A stretch of 64,000 nt of DNA from Dromiciops gliroides (GCF_019393635.1 NC_057861.1:301279468-301343467), one strand, 5' to 3'; counted from the first letter of the stretch, positions 33,801-41,309 are shown. Translations and numbers: made by a program. Notes: a model not told the origin generated them from the sequence alone.

Positions 33801-35720
33801 TTTAACTTGTGCCTATCATGTAAATGTTGCATTAAAGTGAGAAGTGTGTGAGGACTTTAATTTATATATATTCAGACATGGCAAGAATAATGGATGCAGT
33901 TATCAGGGAAGAGTGATTGTTATTCTGTGAGGGATATTTCACACATTTGTTAACCAAATTCTAATTTGCTGGCCATGTGTGTAACCTTATTTTCAATCCT
34001 GAAGAGTTGGAGGTATAAAGAATAGCAGTAGCATGAGTCAATGACATCAACAGGTAATCTGAAACAAATGAGTCAGTAATTCCTTCCTAAGCTTACTTTA
34101 GAGGCACATTGCCAGATTTGAGTTTTCTCTACTTTCATTTTCCTGTTGAAATAAAATGCCCCACTAGAAGTTAAGGGAGAGAACATCAAAATAGTTTTCC
34201 AAGATTAAATACTTTTTTTTTTTTTGCGGGGCAATGGGGGTTAAGTGACTTGTCCAGGGTCACACAGCTAGTAAGTGTCAAGTGTCTGAGGCCGGATTTG
34301 AACTCAGGTAACTCCTGAATCCAGGGCTGGTGCTCTATCCACTTCACCACCTAGCTTCCCCCTAATTTTAAATCCTTCTAACGTTCAACCAACCCTTTGC
34401 TGTAGAATAAAATACTTCAAAATCATAAATCACTATGCAAATGTAAGATAGGGACTGAACCTCTGACTATAACTTCTTCTGGATCAGGAAACTGCCTTTG
34501 TCGATGCAGATTACCTTTTCTGCAACTTAAATTCTTAGTTATTAAAGGCCTGAAAGTTAAAATGACTTGTCCAGAGTCACATAGCCAATGTCAGAGGCAA
34601 GAGTCAACCCACCTTTTCCTGATTCCCAAGACTAGTCCTCTGTTCACTAAGTCCCACTGCCTCTGTAAATGCAAAGTACTATTATATCACTTTACTTCCT
34701 AGAATTTTATTTCCTTTTTAACAAAGTGAAACACATTTGCCTTTTGATATTGTTAGTGTAGCATTTCTGATTATTCAGTGAAACATTTTACATTTTTCCT
34801 TTATTCTGAACCCCAGTACCAAATGATTAAAAGCCTGGGACAAAAGTTAAAGGCATTTTTGTGTTGTATTCTATGTGATTTGCAGTAGTATTTGCAGATC
34901 ATTTCTGCTCATTCTAATTTTCTTTCTGTACTTAAAAGGTGGCAAACTTCCCAGGATCAGAGATTTAGAGCTAGAAGGGACTTTAGAGGCCCTCTAGTAT
35001 AAACTCATGTTACAAAAGAAGTAACCGAGACCCAGAGTTGACCTGCTCAAGGGCAGGCAGCTGGTAGAGGTGGAATTTGACCTTGGGTTCTGGACTCGAG
35101 AGGCAGAACACTTCATGGTACCATGCTGCCTCTCTATGGATGTGTGTATACATTTCACACTAATGCCCTTCTATTAGCCATGCTGAGAACAGTGAAATCA
35201 TAGTCCAGGCTTTGGGACTCTGGTCACTAGTTCAACAATTATCCTTTTCAGCAGCAGTCACACTGCTACTTACACACTTGAGCACCTGGTTAATATCTAC
35301 CTAGGCTAGGAGTAGATGGTGAAATATCAAGTTAGTAACTGATACCCATATGAACTAATGTATCACTCAGATATCTGGTTTAGTAAAAACATGTGCTTAA
35401 AGTCATAAAAGAACAACACAAGTGCAAATACACATCGGGGTTAATTGGGGGAAGATGATGGGAAGCAGGGTATTGCTTTAAAAGTAATTCATGCCCATGA
35501 AATAAAAAATAGGTTTCGTTACATCTATATTGTTTCTGATATATTCCCATTTTGCCCTCACTTATCCTGAAATTCTTGTTCCCCTTAAATCTGAATGTGT
35601 TCTCTTGCAGTGTTTCCCCTATTACGGCTCTCTCCAACCCCTGCTGATGACTACAACTTTAACCTTGATGAGAATGAAGGAGTGTGTGATCTCTTTGATG
35701 TACAGATACTAAATTATTAG
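10314..35720 (+). CDS. E2F5: E2F5 transcription factor (5'-partial, exons 2-8)
   Basis: E2F5 binds E2F sites as a heterodimer with a DP protein in the nucleus and is chiefly a repressor partner of p130/p107 in cell-cycle control. Seven exons (10314-10423, 12623-12784, 14997-15040, 18465-18529, 20549-20810, 33662-33706, 35611-35720) splice in matching phases into one open frame ending TAG. In order they give the end of the winged-helix DNA-binding domain ([12 protein letters not shown]), a leucine-rich dimerisation helix ([20 protein letters not shown]), the marked box ([20 protein letters not shown]), a proline-rich linker, and the acidic pocket-binding tail ([18 protein letters not shown]). 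The sequence is close to human E2F5 as I know it; E2F4 is the nearest alternative but lacks this ending. The exon coding the N-terminus lies left of the window. An 8.5-kb retrovirus sits antisense in intron 6. Confidence 0.97.
10480..10790 (+). repeat. L2 LINE 3' region fragment
   Basis: C/T-rich L2-like 3' sequence with the characteristic order 'tcactcagaatgccctcttccc', 'ctttcaagaccaaactcaa', 'ctttcttgactg'. Old and non-coding. It lies in E2F5 intron 2. Confidence 0.6.
10987..11130 (+). mobile_element. short marsupial SINE with TSD
   Basis: Head 'gcagctagatggtacagtgg' through 'tcacttaaccctcattgcc' and an A-tail. The 11-base duplication aaaagtacatt flanks it at 10976-10986 and 11131-11141. 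Confidence 0.9.
12623..12784 (+). CDS. E2F5: E2F5 exon 3
   Basis: The acceptor 'gtatttttcag' gives AGGTGTAGGTGCTGG; with the preceding AA this restores Lys-Gly-Val-Gly-Ala. The exon codes [14 protein letters not shown] and the heptad-like dimerisation helix, ending SINN plus AG of an Arg codon. There is no GT donor at the conserved exon end; instead ATATCCTTTT follows directly, a U12-type 5' splice site. Confidence 0.96.
12827..12857. repeat. (TG)n microsatellite
   Basis: An uninterrupted TG dinucleotide run of about 31 bases just inside the U12 intron, likely length-polymorphic. Confidence 0.9.
12963..13110 (-). mobile_element. short marsupial SINE with TSD
   Basis: Complete short SINE in reverse, ending 'caccacctagctgcccc'. 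The 14-base duplication ttcagatacctttt flanks it at 12949-12962 and 13111-13124. Confidence 0.9.
13420..13632 (-). repeat. MIR-type SINE
   Basis: Reverse MIR: 'gaagaaaccaaggcttag' then 'cagtcacacagctaat', followed by a degraded head. Confidence 0.6.
13651..13790 (+). mobile_element. short marsupial SINE
   Basis: Full head 'gagctaggtggcatagtgga' through 'cacttaaccctcattaccc' with a short A-rich tail. A small internal deletion removes the 'ttactagc' part. Confidence 0.85.
14997..15040 (+). CDS. E2F5: E2F5 exon 4
   Basis: A 44-base exon after the AC acceptor of the U12 intron. It codes the end of Arg, then [14 protein letters not shown] and the first base of Gly, the start of the marked-box region. 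The donor is GTAAGT (U2 type). Confidence 0.96.
15065..15150 (+). repeat. L2 3' end
   Basis: The ending 'tatccccagcagtgagcata', then 'gcacttaataaatgcttatt', is typical of the L2 terminus. Confidence 0.55.
16388..16529 (-). mobile_element. short marsupial SINE with TSD
   Basis: Reverse copy with a G-run before 'caatggaggttaagtgactt'. The duplication ctacatct is at 16380-16387 and 16530-16537. Confidence 0.88.
17055..17250 (-). repeat. MIR-related SINE
   Basis: Contains 'tagatttagagctgaaaggg', 'tttcacaggtgaggaaattg' and 'atagctggcatctgagg'. The same family recurs at 34955-35130 and 41310-41582. Confidence 0.6.
17791..18045 (+). mobile_element. long-form marsupial SINE
   Basis: A head with the marsupial SINE boxes, a MIR-like core ('cctcatctgtaaattgagct') and the 3' segment 'atggcaaaccattgcaatgt' through 'gaaaaacgactgaact'. 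Confidence 0.85.
18465..18529 (+). CDS. E2F5: E2F5 exon 5
   Basis: Acceptor 'tttacctag', donor GTATGC. It codes the Gly completed across the junction, then [20 protein letters not shown] and Met: the beta-rich core of the marked box that packs against the DP partner. Ends in phase 0. Confidence 0.97.
18885..19100 (-). repeat. MIR-type SINE (interrupted)
   Basis: Reverse MIR core 'ccccattttacagatgagga' and 'agtgacttgcccagggtcac'. Its missing head ('tctatccactgtgctgcc') appears at about 19590-19650, so about 480 bases are inserted between. Confidence 0.65.
19105..19585. repeat. unclassified insertion inside a MIR
   Basis: This segment of about 480 bases splits one reverse-oriented MIR into two parts. 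It is less AT-rich than its surroundings and has no SINE, L1 or retroviral signature I recognise. Candidates are a solo LTR or a non-autonomous DNA transposon; ends not resolved. Confidence 0.35.
20549..20810 (+). CDS. E2F5: E2F5 exon 6
   Basis: Acceptor 'cacttcaacttcaaag', donor GTAAGT. The 262-base exon codes [20 protein letters not shown], the end of the marked box, then a Ser/Pro/Thr-rich linker ([19 protein letters not shown] and on), the least conserved part versus human. It ends with the first base of a Gly codon. A retrovirus insertion site lies 113 bases past its donor. Confidence 0.97.
20924..20927. repeat. ERV target-site duplication, left
   Basis: ACTA directly precedes the LTR terminal TG. 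The same four bases follow the right LTR at 29451-29454. A 4-bp duplication is usual for gammaretrovirus-type integrases. Confidence 0.9.
21040..21045 (-). terminator. ERV polyadenylation signal
   Basis: AATAAA on the - strand, about 85 bases downstream of the TATA-like box, so it should lie in R. This copy would end the proviral transcript; the copy in the 5' LTR is at 29023-29028. Confidence 0.8.
21262..21378. repeat. three 39-bp U3 repeats
   Basis: Units at 21262-21300, 21301-21339 and 21340-21378 differ at about one position each. Each holds a TGCGCA palindrome and a 'ggcaggcagtctgacatg' core. Position upstream of the TATA box fits a retroviral enhancer array. The same array is at 29245-29361 in the 5' LTR. 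Confidence 0.93.
21468..21479 (-). promoter_or_regulatory. ERV polypurine tract
   Basis: AAAGGGGGGAAA in element orientation lies directly before the 3' LTR TG. This is the plus-strand DNA primer site for reverse transcription. Confidence 0.95.
21480..23183 (-). other. ERV 3' region without recognisable env
   Basis: About 1.7 kb separates the pol stop from the polypurine tract. On the element strand the longest frames are two short hydrophobic ones (21460-21738 and 22289-22501) without a furin site, the class I immunosuppressive-domain motif or the CX6CC pattern. A 24-base unit is tandemly duplicated at about 22497-22544, and 22740-23100 is A-rich on the + strand. I see no envelope gene or convincing remnant. 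Confidence 0.75.
23184..27362 (-). CDS. pol: ERV pol with C-terminal OTU domain
   Basis: One open frame follows the gag UGA in the same frame, so expression as Gag-Pol by stop-codon readthrough is expected. The first 21 codons (27362-27300) precede a TTG at 27299; numbering below starts there (1371 residues). Aspartic protease: LLDTGAS at 30-36. Reverse transcriptase: about 150-450, LPQGF 309-313 and active-site YVDD 341-344. RNase H: D647, E685, D706, D776. Integrase: zinc finger H848, H852, C882, C885; catalytic D914, D972, E1008 (35-residue D-E spacing); GPF module at 1137-1139. After a linker of about 40 residues (1171-1210) an OTU domain fills 1211 to about 1347. No frameshift or internal stop is seen. 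Intact motifs suggest a young, potentially active copy. TTG is not a likely initiator. Confidence 0.97.
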   Translation of the reverse strand, partial: WCLGEEWNIDNESHIFPDPDFLNALVPVHSPPQSNEPHVTLKVGETYYDCLLDTGASKSVLVSKPDAGCRPVGFLNVVGVSGKSQRVAKLNPRMVSMGPLTVEHSFLLMPDAPVNLLGRDLLCKLRATISCAPDGAVSLQLPEDTVHLLPILLTEAQGTAGEVSKIPSDIPESLWASSPNEVGLLKSAMPVTFKVKGGPPPSIPQYPLSREAIEGITPIIEALKSQGIIIPCHHSPCNTPILPVKKPKPGPDGKPVYRFVQDLRAINNYVIPRHSIVPNPATIISSIPYESTCFTVVDLCSAFFSIPVHEDFQYLFAFTWKNRQWTWTRLPQGFVDSPTLFSQILQQDLASITFKGSILVQYVDDLLLASPNAEICQEDSRHLLLELHKRGHKVSKTKVQWCLPQVEYLGFILAAGTRSVSSKRVQAIQQLSAPTTKRQLRAILGAAGYCRQWIPSFGEITKPLIALTKSSVPDSLQLDPQHLSAIKELKRALLSAPALGLPDYSKPFTLFVHEQRGVASGVLTQSLGPNQRPIAYYSIQLDPVAAGAPPCLRAVAATALLVEKASDLVLGNPLTVQCPHEVEALLLRHRTQAFSDQRLAKYEITLLGNENITLKRCTVLNPATLLPNLPFSGEPLHDCASLVAMAEKPRDDLFDTPLENPDLVLYTDGSSFMREGTRFTGAAVVSDYDTLWAASLPSHFSAQAAELVALTQACNIAKDKSATIFTDSKYGFGICHFIGMIWRQRGFLTSSGKAIANGDLIKDLLDALKLPSSLAVVHCPAHTGNSDPVSKGNARADSAAKLAALEAPEHVFNLSPSEDIPSNLTYDNSEVEKWKKKFKAKQINGIWVSPEGKPFLPRKFYHQVCLSVHRKGHFGTQGIVDSIKRTWIAPGVTNTASRICSGCSTCQSYNQYAFKAKAYGGRPLAYTPFEHLQIDYITMPKAGHYKFCLVIVDQLTRWVEAFPSPRATAAFVAKILLKEIVPRFGPPARIDSDKGTHFTDSILSQIYSFLGVTPKFHTPYHPQSSGQVERMNKELKSMIGKLCTETHLKWPDVLPLALFYLRSRPRGELHISPYEMLFGHPPIQAKTFSPVYTSLVGGDTSVASYIQELQTRLRELHEAGAVVQAGPLDFSLHNFNPGDKIYVKNFQKTSGTQPAWEGPFQVLLTTPTAIKIGEKDSWIHCSHIKPAPFIGEEISDRPEVDAKEVKTLKIATVKEQREFRGKRQFPFNNPTDQLNALGLSLRKVSGDGNCLFRALADQLEGHCRNHLRHRQEAASYMINHRQEFESFIVNDSPFEEYVDELKKFGKWGGNDTIVAFAKQHQLNVVVHQLNQPLLKISGTDKTDARELHIFYHKEHYDSIRKINDNSETPATLACRELGNQLKQCGIPQTLAA
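23250..23669 (-). other. OTUD3-like OTU deubiquitinase domain fused to Pol
   Basis: Pol residues 1211 to about 1350 form an OTU cysteine protease domain: catalytic Asp and Cys in [10 protein letters not shown] (D1226, C1229) and catalytic His in EHYDS (H1334). Signature blocks DQLEGH, RNHL.HRQE, GND.IVAFA, HQLNVV.HQLN, RELHI and INDNSE.PA follow the order of vertebrate OTUD3. By eye roughly two thirds of residues agree with human OTUD3, more than expected for other OTU families. The coding is uninterrupted, as if taken from spliced mRNA. OTUD3 removes ubiquitin chains; activity of this copy is inferred from the conserved triad only. The last ~20 residues (1350-1371) do not match OTUD3. Confidence 0.92.
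27363..28712 (-). CDS. gag: ERV gag
   Basis: 449 residues from ATG, ending UGA. Residues about 160-375 match gammaretrovirus-type capsid: [13 protein letters not shown] near 162-174 and a major-homology-like block [20 protein letters not shown] near 285-304. One zinc knuckle C392-x2-C395-x4-H400-x4-C405 is followed by a basic Asn/Arg-rich tail, i.e. nucleocapsid. The N-terminus is odd: no Gly at position 2 for myristoylation, a weaker hydrophobic stretch at about 27-46, NxS/T sites at N63 and N77, and a strong membrane-span-like run at 88-112. A shorter product could start at Met118. No PPPY or PTAP late motif was noticed. The protein should form the particle core. Confidence 0.93.
   Translation of the reverse strand: MLEYSTIPLIFLIGMYWDSITSRLRGIVYSMVLHNIIGFFLIQAAKSFLYNSIRENLWENTFNISRNFMPAIEIPFNTTSIVHTTKDFIFFCCFFFVFVIIIVFVIIIVMMWGKLSHMERDLKMAVSTRDDPSSESDQQKLLPLQEAIEHSKKGVPIQVRKYSPFRPSDLSAWKSFIPSFEKNPNTVISQLRTIFNAYQPSWADVTCLLETLLSPTEITDIISAGNALVAKGKADVEWPLKDPEWNYNDDRDFQRLKDARETLLKGMESCSRKPENWQKFLSLPQEANERPNRFYDRLCEAARQYTRLDPVDLRDSCIILNTFVYNSLPEIRRYFLKQCPDWRNLSVDRIKELANYVFDSREEDPDHPKQSILAPAIPSQPCGHRNKDTKVCCYCRKEGHELRECRTWRRNSNSNYRRNQNRNRSFWRNTERQYQNNGNQDPPQKRTQE
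28806..28823. repeat. G18 homopolymer in ERV leader
   Basis: Eighteen G on the + strand (C18 in element direction) between the primer site and gag. The length is prone to sequencing and replication error. Confidence 0.9.
28890..28907 (-). promoter_or_regulatory. ERV primer-binding site, tRNA-Arg
   Basis: TGGCGACCACGAAGGGAC in element orientation, three bases after the 5' LTR CA. It is complementary to the 3' end of tRNA-Arg(UCG), whose end I recall as ...GTCCCTTCGTGGTCGCCA, over all 18 bases. Confidence 0.9.
28911..29450 (-). repeat. 5' LTR (540 bp), ERV promoter
   Basis: Same length and, by eye, same sequence as 20928-21467. TATA-like box at 29121-29111 and 39-base enhancer units at 29245-29283, 29284-29322 and 29323-29361. 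Transcription would run leftward, against E2F5, toward exon 6. Confidence 0.96.
29451..29454. repeat. ERV target-site duplication, right
   Basis: ACTA, matching 20924-20927. Removing the provirus and one copy gives a continuous AT-rich intron. Confidence 0.9.
29455..33661 (+). other. E2F5: E2F5 intron 6, distal part
   Basis: About 4.2 kb with no gene. The part at about 29610-30160 resembles an LTR fragment ('gcaataaagaattacactct'), but its ends are unclear. MIR-like sequence lies at about 32120-32235 (+). The rest is AT-rich and unclassified, including one purine-rich stretch near 30360-30500. Confidence 0.6.
33662..33706 (+). CDS. E2F5: E2F5 exon 7
   Basis: A 45-base exon (acceptor 'gtttgatag', donor GTAAGT) coding [14 protein letters not shown] with split Gly and Val codons at its ends. 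It leads into the transactivation region. Confidence 0.96.
34213..34362 (-). mobile_element. short marsupial SINE
   Basis: Reverse copy, T-run then 'gcaatgggggttaagtgact' through 'ccacctagcttccccc'. It lies in E2F5 intron 7. Confidence 0.88.
34495..35130 (-). repeat. two adjacent MIR-related SINEs
   Basis: The first (about 34495-34670) has 'aaaatgacttgtccagagtc'. The second (about 34955-35130) has 'agatttagagctagaaggga' and 'catgctgcctctc'. Both are old and lie in E2F5 intron 7. Confidence 0.55.
35611..35720 (+). CDS. E2F5: E2F5 exon 8 (terminal coding)
   Basis: Acceptor 'tgttctcttgcag'. It codes [20 protein letters not shown] and the acidic NEGVCDLFD block, which in this family binds the pocket of p130/p107, then VQILNY and TAG at 35718-35720. 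Confidence 0.97.
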
Positions 35721-36455
35721 ATTCCATGAGAACTATTTGGCCTGTTATCTACCTCTAACTCTATAACATTTTAGACTTCTTCATAACCTAAGTATTTAAA
35801 AATAATGAATGTAACAGCTTTTTTAGTTCACTGACTCTGGGAGTATTTTTCCTTTTGTTTAATTATTTACTTCACAAAACTACCCAAAAGAACAAAAGGG
35901 CTTTGATCTCTTCAGGGCAAAAAGTGACTTCGCAAGTTTTTTGGTTTGGTTCTTTTTTTGAGAACAAAATTACAGTCACAGAATTATTATTGGTGGGAAA
36001 AGGGGTGAGGGTGGGTAATTATATCATCAGCATCATCCTAAGACCTCTTATTTCTACCCTGTGTGGGGCACAAGTTAATGCTAAACAGCCTTTATAGGTC
36101 ATTACAAAATAAATGACCTGGGTTTCTTATTACTTAAAATATCATTTTAGACCATTACTGCCACCAGCTGTGTCCATATTTTTTCTTTCTGTCCTTCTAG
36201 TCCAATCAGTTTTTCACTGCCATTTATTTGCAAAATGAAGGATATAAGCTGACACATGAATTGTTTCAGTGAACGAATTTTGTGAAGTGCCTTCTGTTTT
36301 AGCACTTTAAGTTTTTCACATTTTGTTGACTTCTTGACATTCTACTTTCCTAGATTTTAGGAAAGCTCTCTCTATGTAGTCTCAATTAAAATGTGCCAAT
36401 ACCTGTACATTAACAAGATTTTTTTAAAAAATAAAATTGTACAAACACGAGTTTT
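35721..36455 (+). other. E2F5: E2F5 3'UTR
   Basis: AT-rich sequence from the stop to shortly past AATAAA at 36430-36435. The end is set from that signal plus about 20 bases. It contains no repeat that I recognise. Confidence 0.7.
36430..36435 (+). terminator. E2F5: E2F5 polyadenylation signal
   Basis: AATAAA about 710 bases after the stop codon and only about 60 bases before the RBIS stop on the other strand. Confidence 0.7.
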
Positions 36456-36495
36456 GTTGGTCCATTTTTTAGAATCCAAATACTTCCAATATATA

Positions 36496-36564
36496 TTACA
36501 ACTGAGCCATTAATCTTGTAGCATCCTCCACAGTAATTGTTTCACGTTCAGAGCGCTGAGAAAT
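36496..36564 (-). CDS. RBIS: RBIS last coding exon
   Basis: Acceptor 'tttttcctcttag'. It codes ISQRSERETITVEDATRLMA and QL, then TAA at 36498-36496. The 3'UTR continues leftward. The nearest AATAAA on this strand is at 36228-36223, which would overlap the E2F5 3'UTR. Confidence 0.94.
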   Translation of the reverse strand: MSQRSERETITVEDATRLMAQL

Positions 36565-38919
36565 CTAAGAGGAAAAAAATGTTAAATTAATGTCAGACAA
36601 TTTACTTTTGTATGTATTTCTCACTCAATCTAATTTAGTTTTTTTTTTAACCTCTAGACATTGCTTTGAAAGTATGTTTAGAACCAAATATCCTTTGATC
36701 AATCATATGTTTTAAACATGATAAATAGTTAAGTACCAAAGTCTGTTTATATTACAGCTTTACAGATTTAGAATGAAAAAATACCTGGAATTTAACTCAA
36801 ATTTCTGATGCATAATGGAAATTAATGTTATTGTCAAACTTACCAGGTGATCTGTCAGCGGTTCAAGTGAAAGCCTTTTTGAGAACTGTGCAAGCTCTTT
36901 TTGGATATCTATCAATGTCTTATTTGCAGTTCTACGTTTTTCTTCATTCATAATGTTAATCTTTTAAAGAAAAGAAAATAAGATTTGATGCCAGAACCCA
37001 AATCTAAAGTATATTATTAGCACTTCACCTAAAAGTTTACTTAAGCAAAGGTAGGAAAGAACTAAAACAATAAAAAAAACTCATACCAAAGGTACTATGA
37101 ACTCAAACGTCTGCATATTTTTAACAAAAGCAACCTGTGTAAGTGAAGGAATTAGTCATTCTATTCTGCCCTTTGGTTTGTAAGTATAAAGCTGGCCAAA
37201 TAGGTTTTTCCTCTTTAAAAAGAACTCCATTTCTTCCTACCCTAAACACTATTTTTAGTAATATTTTGGCATATTTCCTGCATTAAAGGATGTTCAGGGG
37301 TCGGGAGAAGGAAAAGGAAGGCCAACGTATTGGTTTGCATTAACATTATAATACATTAGAAGGAACAGGCTATCAATTGATGCAAAAATTTTATTATAAT
37401 TTTTACTAAGTTTTCATCCTATCTCTATTTTCTTTGCCTTAGGGATAAAAAAATGCAGCTTGGTCCTTAATTCTTTAAATTCTGGTCCTTTTAGTGTTAG
37501 CTGTTACAAAGAAGTGAAAGCACATCCTTTAGTCAACAAAAACCATCAAAATAACTTTTTTCAAAGAAAAAACTTCATAAAGTGGTTGAGTTCATCTTAT
37601 GTATAAAGCAATGAGTTTCACACAATACTCAAAGAACTACCTGACTTCAAAGCTTCCCTACAGCTGCTAAGATTAGTTAACTTACTGGCACAATTGCTAG
37701 GAAAAGACAGTAAACACCTCAAAAGCAGTGACTTTTAAAACAATTTTTTTTTTTTAAATCCTCACCTAAGCTTAGCACAGTACCTGGCAAATACTAGGCA
37801 CTTAATAAATATTGACTAATTGCCTCCTGAATAATGCCAAGTTCATGGTGGGGGGAACTGGGGGAGACGTTAACTGTAAAGAATGCAATAGTAAATAGGG
37901 CTGGTTAGGGTTGTTTAGCTTGAAAAGGAGAAGTCTAAGCAAAAAGAAAGGTGTTATTTATCTGCAAAAGTTACACTAGAAACTGAAACTACCTGTAGCT
38001 ACATACAGATATGTATAATGGTTTGTACATTAAAAGAATTTGCTTAACAAGAACACTTAAGTTTGTAGAATATTATCCTGTTCCTCCCATCTTTAAAAGA
38101 TCGGACATTTTTCAAGAAGGTCAAAGACAGAAAGCTCTTACATAACTGAATATTCAAGGTAATACATAATGTCAATATTGGAGCAAATAAATGTAAAAAG
38201 TGAATTTCCATCTATTGGGGAATGGCTAAACAAATTTTGCTGCTAATTGATGTCAGAAAAATTTATATGAACCAACACAGTTAAGAAAGCAATCAGGAAG
38301 AATTAACACAGTTATGAGAACAATAAGACAAAACAATGCTGTAAATTATAAGAACCAATCTTGGTCTGGAGAACAGATTTTTAAAAATGAACTTTCCTCC
38401 TTTCATTGAAGAGATAGGAGAGTATGGAGATGGCATGCCACATATGCTGTTAAGATGCAATTTGTCTGCTAATTTTTTTTAATCTAGTTTGGGTTTTTGT
38501 TTTTGTTTGCCTTTTTTTTTGCAGGGCAATTGGGGTTAAGTGACTTGCCCAGGGTCACACAGCTAGTAAGTGTTAAGTGTCTGAGGCCGGATTTGAACTC
38601 AGGTACTCCTGAATCCAGGGCTGGTGCTCCATCCACTGTGCCACCTAGCTGCCCGGGTTTTTGGTTTTGTTTAGTTTGTACTTAAGATTGAGAAATTCCT
38701 ATTGGTTTAAGAAATATGTGTCGGGTTTTTAAAAAAACTCTCATATGTCCTTGTACTTAATGAAAAGAGGACAGTAAGCAAAATTATATTTACTTCTTTA
38801 ACACTCACCTTCTTAAGATTTGTGGTGACTGGTTTTGCTTTATTTTTAACCTTCAAATTCTTGCTGGCAATATGAAATACATTCTTGGTCTTCTGTCCTT
38901 TCCCTTTGTTCTTCCCCAT
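36496..38919 (-). CDS. RBIS: RBIS (C8orf59) ribosome biogenesis factor
   Basis: A small, basic nucleolar protein needed for ribosome assembly; human RBIS has about 100 residues, this one 98. Three exons join in phase 0: 38919-38809 (MGKNKGKGQKTKNVFHIASK, then KAKPVTTNLKK), 36960-36844 (INIMNEEKRRTANKTLIDIQ, then LSLEPLTDHL) and 36564-36496 (ISQRSERETI, then EDATRLMAQL, stop TAA). The Lys-rich start suits nuclear or nucleolar targeting. The match to human, including the MAQL ending, and the position after E2F5 both support the call. The gene converges on E2F5. Only the middle exon diverges noticeably. Confidence 0.95.
36844..36960 (-). CDS. RBIS: RBIS middle coding exon
   Basis: Acceptor 'ttttctttaaaag', donor GTAAGT; exactly 39 codons, phase 0 at both ends. 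It codes the INIMNEEK block and an amphipathic helix (DIQKELAQFSKRLSLEPL). Confidence 0.94.
38205..38490 (+). repeat. old L1 3' fragment
   Basis: 'ccatctattggggaatggct' and 'aaatttatatgaacc' match the ORF2-end/3'UTR transition seen at 8350-8500, heavily diverged. Confidence 0.55.
38512..38654 (-). mobile_element. short marsupial SINE
   Basis: Complete reverse copy, 'gcaattggggttaagtgact' through 'gccacctagctgccc'. Short gggtttttg flanks suggest a duplication. Confidence 0.88.
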
Positions 38920-38922
38920 TGC
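38809..38922 (-). CDS. RBIS: RBIS first coding exon
   Basis: Acceptor 'tgtgctttcttag' and three untranslated bases precede ATG at 38919-38917; donor GTGAGT. It codes 37 residues rich in Lys. An acceptor just before the ATG means an upstream 5'UTR exon exists. Confidence 0.94.
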
Positions 38923-39389
38923 CTAAGAAAGCACAAAAGAGGATTCTAAGCTGTCCCAGTTTAAAACTGAAGACGAATTTAATATCTTTTATGTGTTTGG
39001 AGTACCAAGTCCAAACTTCTAGAAGTAATCTACTTCTGACCATTTCCTAAAGTTGTATTTAGAAGGTAACACTTTGTATAACATTACAAAAAGGCAATTG
39101 ACTACCTAATACTAGTAAGGAAACGTTTGCATTCTTGCCTTTTCTGCTTTAGCTGACACTAGACCGATCATTCCATCTCTTACCCCAAATATGTCTAACT
39201 CCTCAGTAAAGAGGGTTGGGCAGCCACACTAGGGTAGAATGCTGTTAGCATCCAAAATTCATCAAACAAGGTCATTTAATAATTGTTTGATTTGAAGGAA
39301 GGGAGGCTGAATTCTTGGAAAGGGCTGTTGAGTATTTCCAGAAATGTGATGTAAAAACAAAAAGCATTATAATAGAATTTCTTTAGTCT

Positions 39390-39612
39390 CACACTACCTC
39401 TTTATTGTATGCTCTATTCAGACTTCACATTGACTTTTCATTCCCTTTGAGATGACCTCCAATTTACACTATATATACCACCTTACATGTATATAGTTGT
39501 TTCCATTTGTCTCCCTCAGGATGTGAGCTCTTTCCGGGACTGTCTTTTAGTTTTCTTTATATCCTCAACACTTAGGACAGTGCTTGGCACATAGTAAGCT
39601 CTTAATAAAATT
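39390..39612 (+). repeat. L2 3' end
   Basis: 'gtctccctcaggatgtgagc' through 'acagtgcttggcacatagta' and 'cttaataaa'. Confidence 0.65.
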
Positions 39613-39656
39613 TTTTGTTAGTTTTTATAAGAAATTAGAGTTTAAAGAGTACCTAC

Positions 39657-39751
39657 CTGGTGCTTGTTTTGATCATCCAAAAACAAGACAATCTTAATGC
39701 TCCACTTTCTATGTACACTGGACTCCAGTCAGTTCAACAAAGTGGCAATTC
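39657..39751 (-). other. RBIS: probable RBIS 5'UTR exon
   Basis: On the - strand a good acceptor (tttttcag before 39751) and donor (CAG|GTAGGT at 39657/39656) bound 95 bases between the CpG-rich promoter and the ATG exon. It is non-coding in the RBIS frame. Supported only by splice signals. Confidence 0.45.
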
Positions 39752-40299
39752 CTGAAAAAATAAATTAATATTTAAATATGACAAACTCCATTTCCTTCCT
39801 TGCCCATATAAACATTCTTGCAAACATCCATGCAAAAAAAATATCTTCATGTTCATCCAGAGTTGTACCCAAACTATCAGGTTGTAGAATCTTAAAGTAT
39901 ATACTTTTGTATAGATTACGAACTCAGAGAAGAGAACTGACAGGTCCTAGAATTCGCTGGGCTTCTGCGGTGGTGTATTGGAAAGTTGAATTAGAAATAA
40001 AAAATCACGGGAGGTTCTGTCCTATTCCGGTTGCTTATGCTTTGGAGAAATTACAACATCGGCAGCCCCTCAGTTCCTCATATGTAAAAAAGGGGACTGG
40101 GCTAAGGGGGTCAGAAAGGATCCCTTGCCACACATTAGAATTCTATGAAATCCAAAAACCTAGAACCCACATGTTTATCCTACATCAATCAATTTATACT
40201 AAGAAGTGCTTCCTTGAAACAAGGCTCAAAGCAACCCCATCCTTACTCTGAATTCAATGGGGCTAAATTTAACAGGGATAATAAATATCAACAAAGCAA

Positions 40300-40313
40300 G
40301 TTGCCTAGGCAAC
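40300..40313. promoter_or_regulatory. X-box (RFX) palindrome
   Basis: GTTGCCTAGGCAAC is a perfect inverted repeat matching the RFX-factor X-box. A CRE-like ATGACATCAT lies eight bases further on (40321-40330). It sits at the left edge of the RBIS promoter region. Confidence 0.55.
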
Positions 40314-40349
40314 TCTACTGATGACATCATGAGGGTTAAAGGTTGCCTC

Positions 40350-41200
40350 ATCTACAAATATGGCGTGAAGGTGTCCTCAGCCTAGGTTTACAATGGGTCC
40401 TGGCGGTCTGTGTTGGGGTGGGGGTGGGGGCGCGGAGGGAGGGTATGTCGGAGTGGAATAAGTTTCGGACACCCTTGGTGCTTTTGCACTCAAAAAACCT
40501 ACGCGTAAAGCTACATAAAAGGGTTCGCGGCAACAGATTTGGGGAGTCTGCCATGCTGGCCTGGGTTTCCTAGGGGTAGGAAGACTGGACGAGCCTCAGT
40601 TTCCTCCTGTGTAAAATGTCGCATCTGTAGGGACCATTCAAGCTTCAAACCCCAGGACCGCAGCCGCGGCGTGGGCGTGACAGCTCCATGCGGGGCTGGG
40701 GGAGGGGGGAAGCCTACCGGAGCACAAGTTCACGCAAGCAGCCCCAGCTCGCCCCCGTTCCCAGACTGTTCCATCAGCCCCTTACTGACCCGAGAGTCGT
40801 ATTCCGGGGCCCAGACGAAAGAACCCAGCAGCTCCGCCAGCCCCGGCGCGGCGCACGCGGATCTCTCGGCCGAACGCACAGGACAGGCCCCGCCTCCCGG
40901 AAAACAGGACGCCCCTCCCCCAGGGGAGCTTCCGCTCCATCCAGCTCCGCCCCGCTCAACCCCACGTCCTTTACAAGTCATGGAAACCTTCCTACGCCTC
41001 CCGGCTGGGGGCGCCCTTTACTAGAAGACGTCACACACAGCGCTTCTGAAACCGCAGAACCAAAGCATCTGTCCAATACGGCTATTTGAACTGCTCGAGC
41101 TCAGACCTGGAGCGTGACTGACATTTTCCGAGCGAACTGCAGGTGGCGCTGCTGCCCTCGCTTAGCGCCTGCATCCTTGCAGACGTGGCTACTATTTGAA
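40350..41200 (-). promoter_or_regulatory. RBIS: CpG-rich RBIS promoter region
   Basis: The only host GC-rich, CpG-dense block in the window (densest at about 40640-40930). It lies upstream of the RBIS exons and contains GACGTCAC (CRE-like, near 41027) and a CCAAT at about 41070. The first exon and start site should lie here. The open frames in it have no known domains and look like GC-rich chance frames. Confidence 0.7.
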
Positions 41201-41309
41201 GAGGGGAATGATTAAAAAAAGGGAAGCTCTCCAGATGTTTTCTAGTGTCAGGCAATTAAAATTGGAAATTACAGATATAGAGACAGGAACTCCAAATGAG
41301 AAGACCTAA

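Larger units (their letters stand above)
36961..38808 (-). other. RBIS: RBIS intron between coding exons
   Basis: About 1.85 kb. It holds an old L1 3' fragment (about 38205-38490) with a SINE just beyond (38512-38654). The rest is AT-rich with no recognised element. Confidence 0.75.

Noticed and set aside
40539..41089. Overlapping frames of 83-161 residues in the CpG-rich block
   Set aside because: High G+C makes long chance frames. They are Pro/Gly/Arg-rich without domains and lie where the RBIS promoter is expected.
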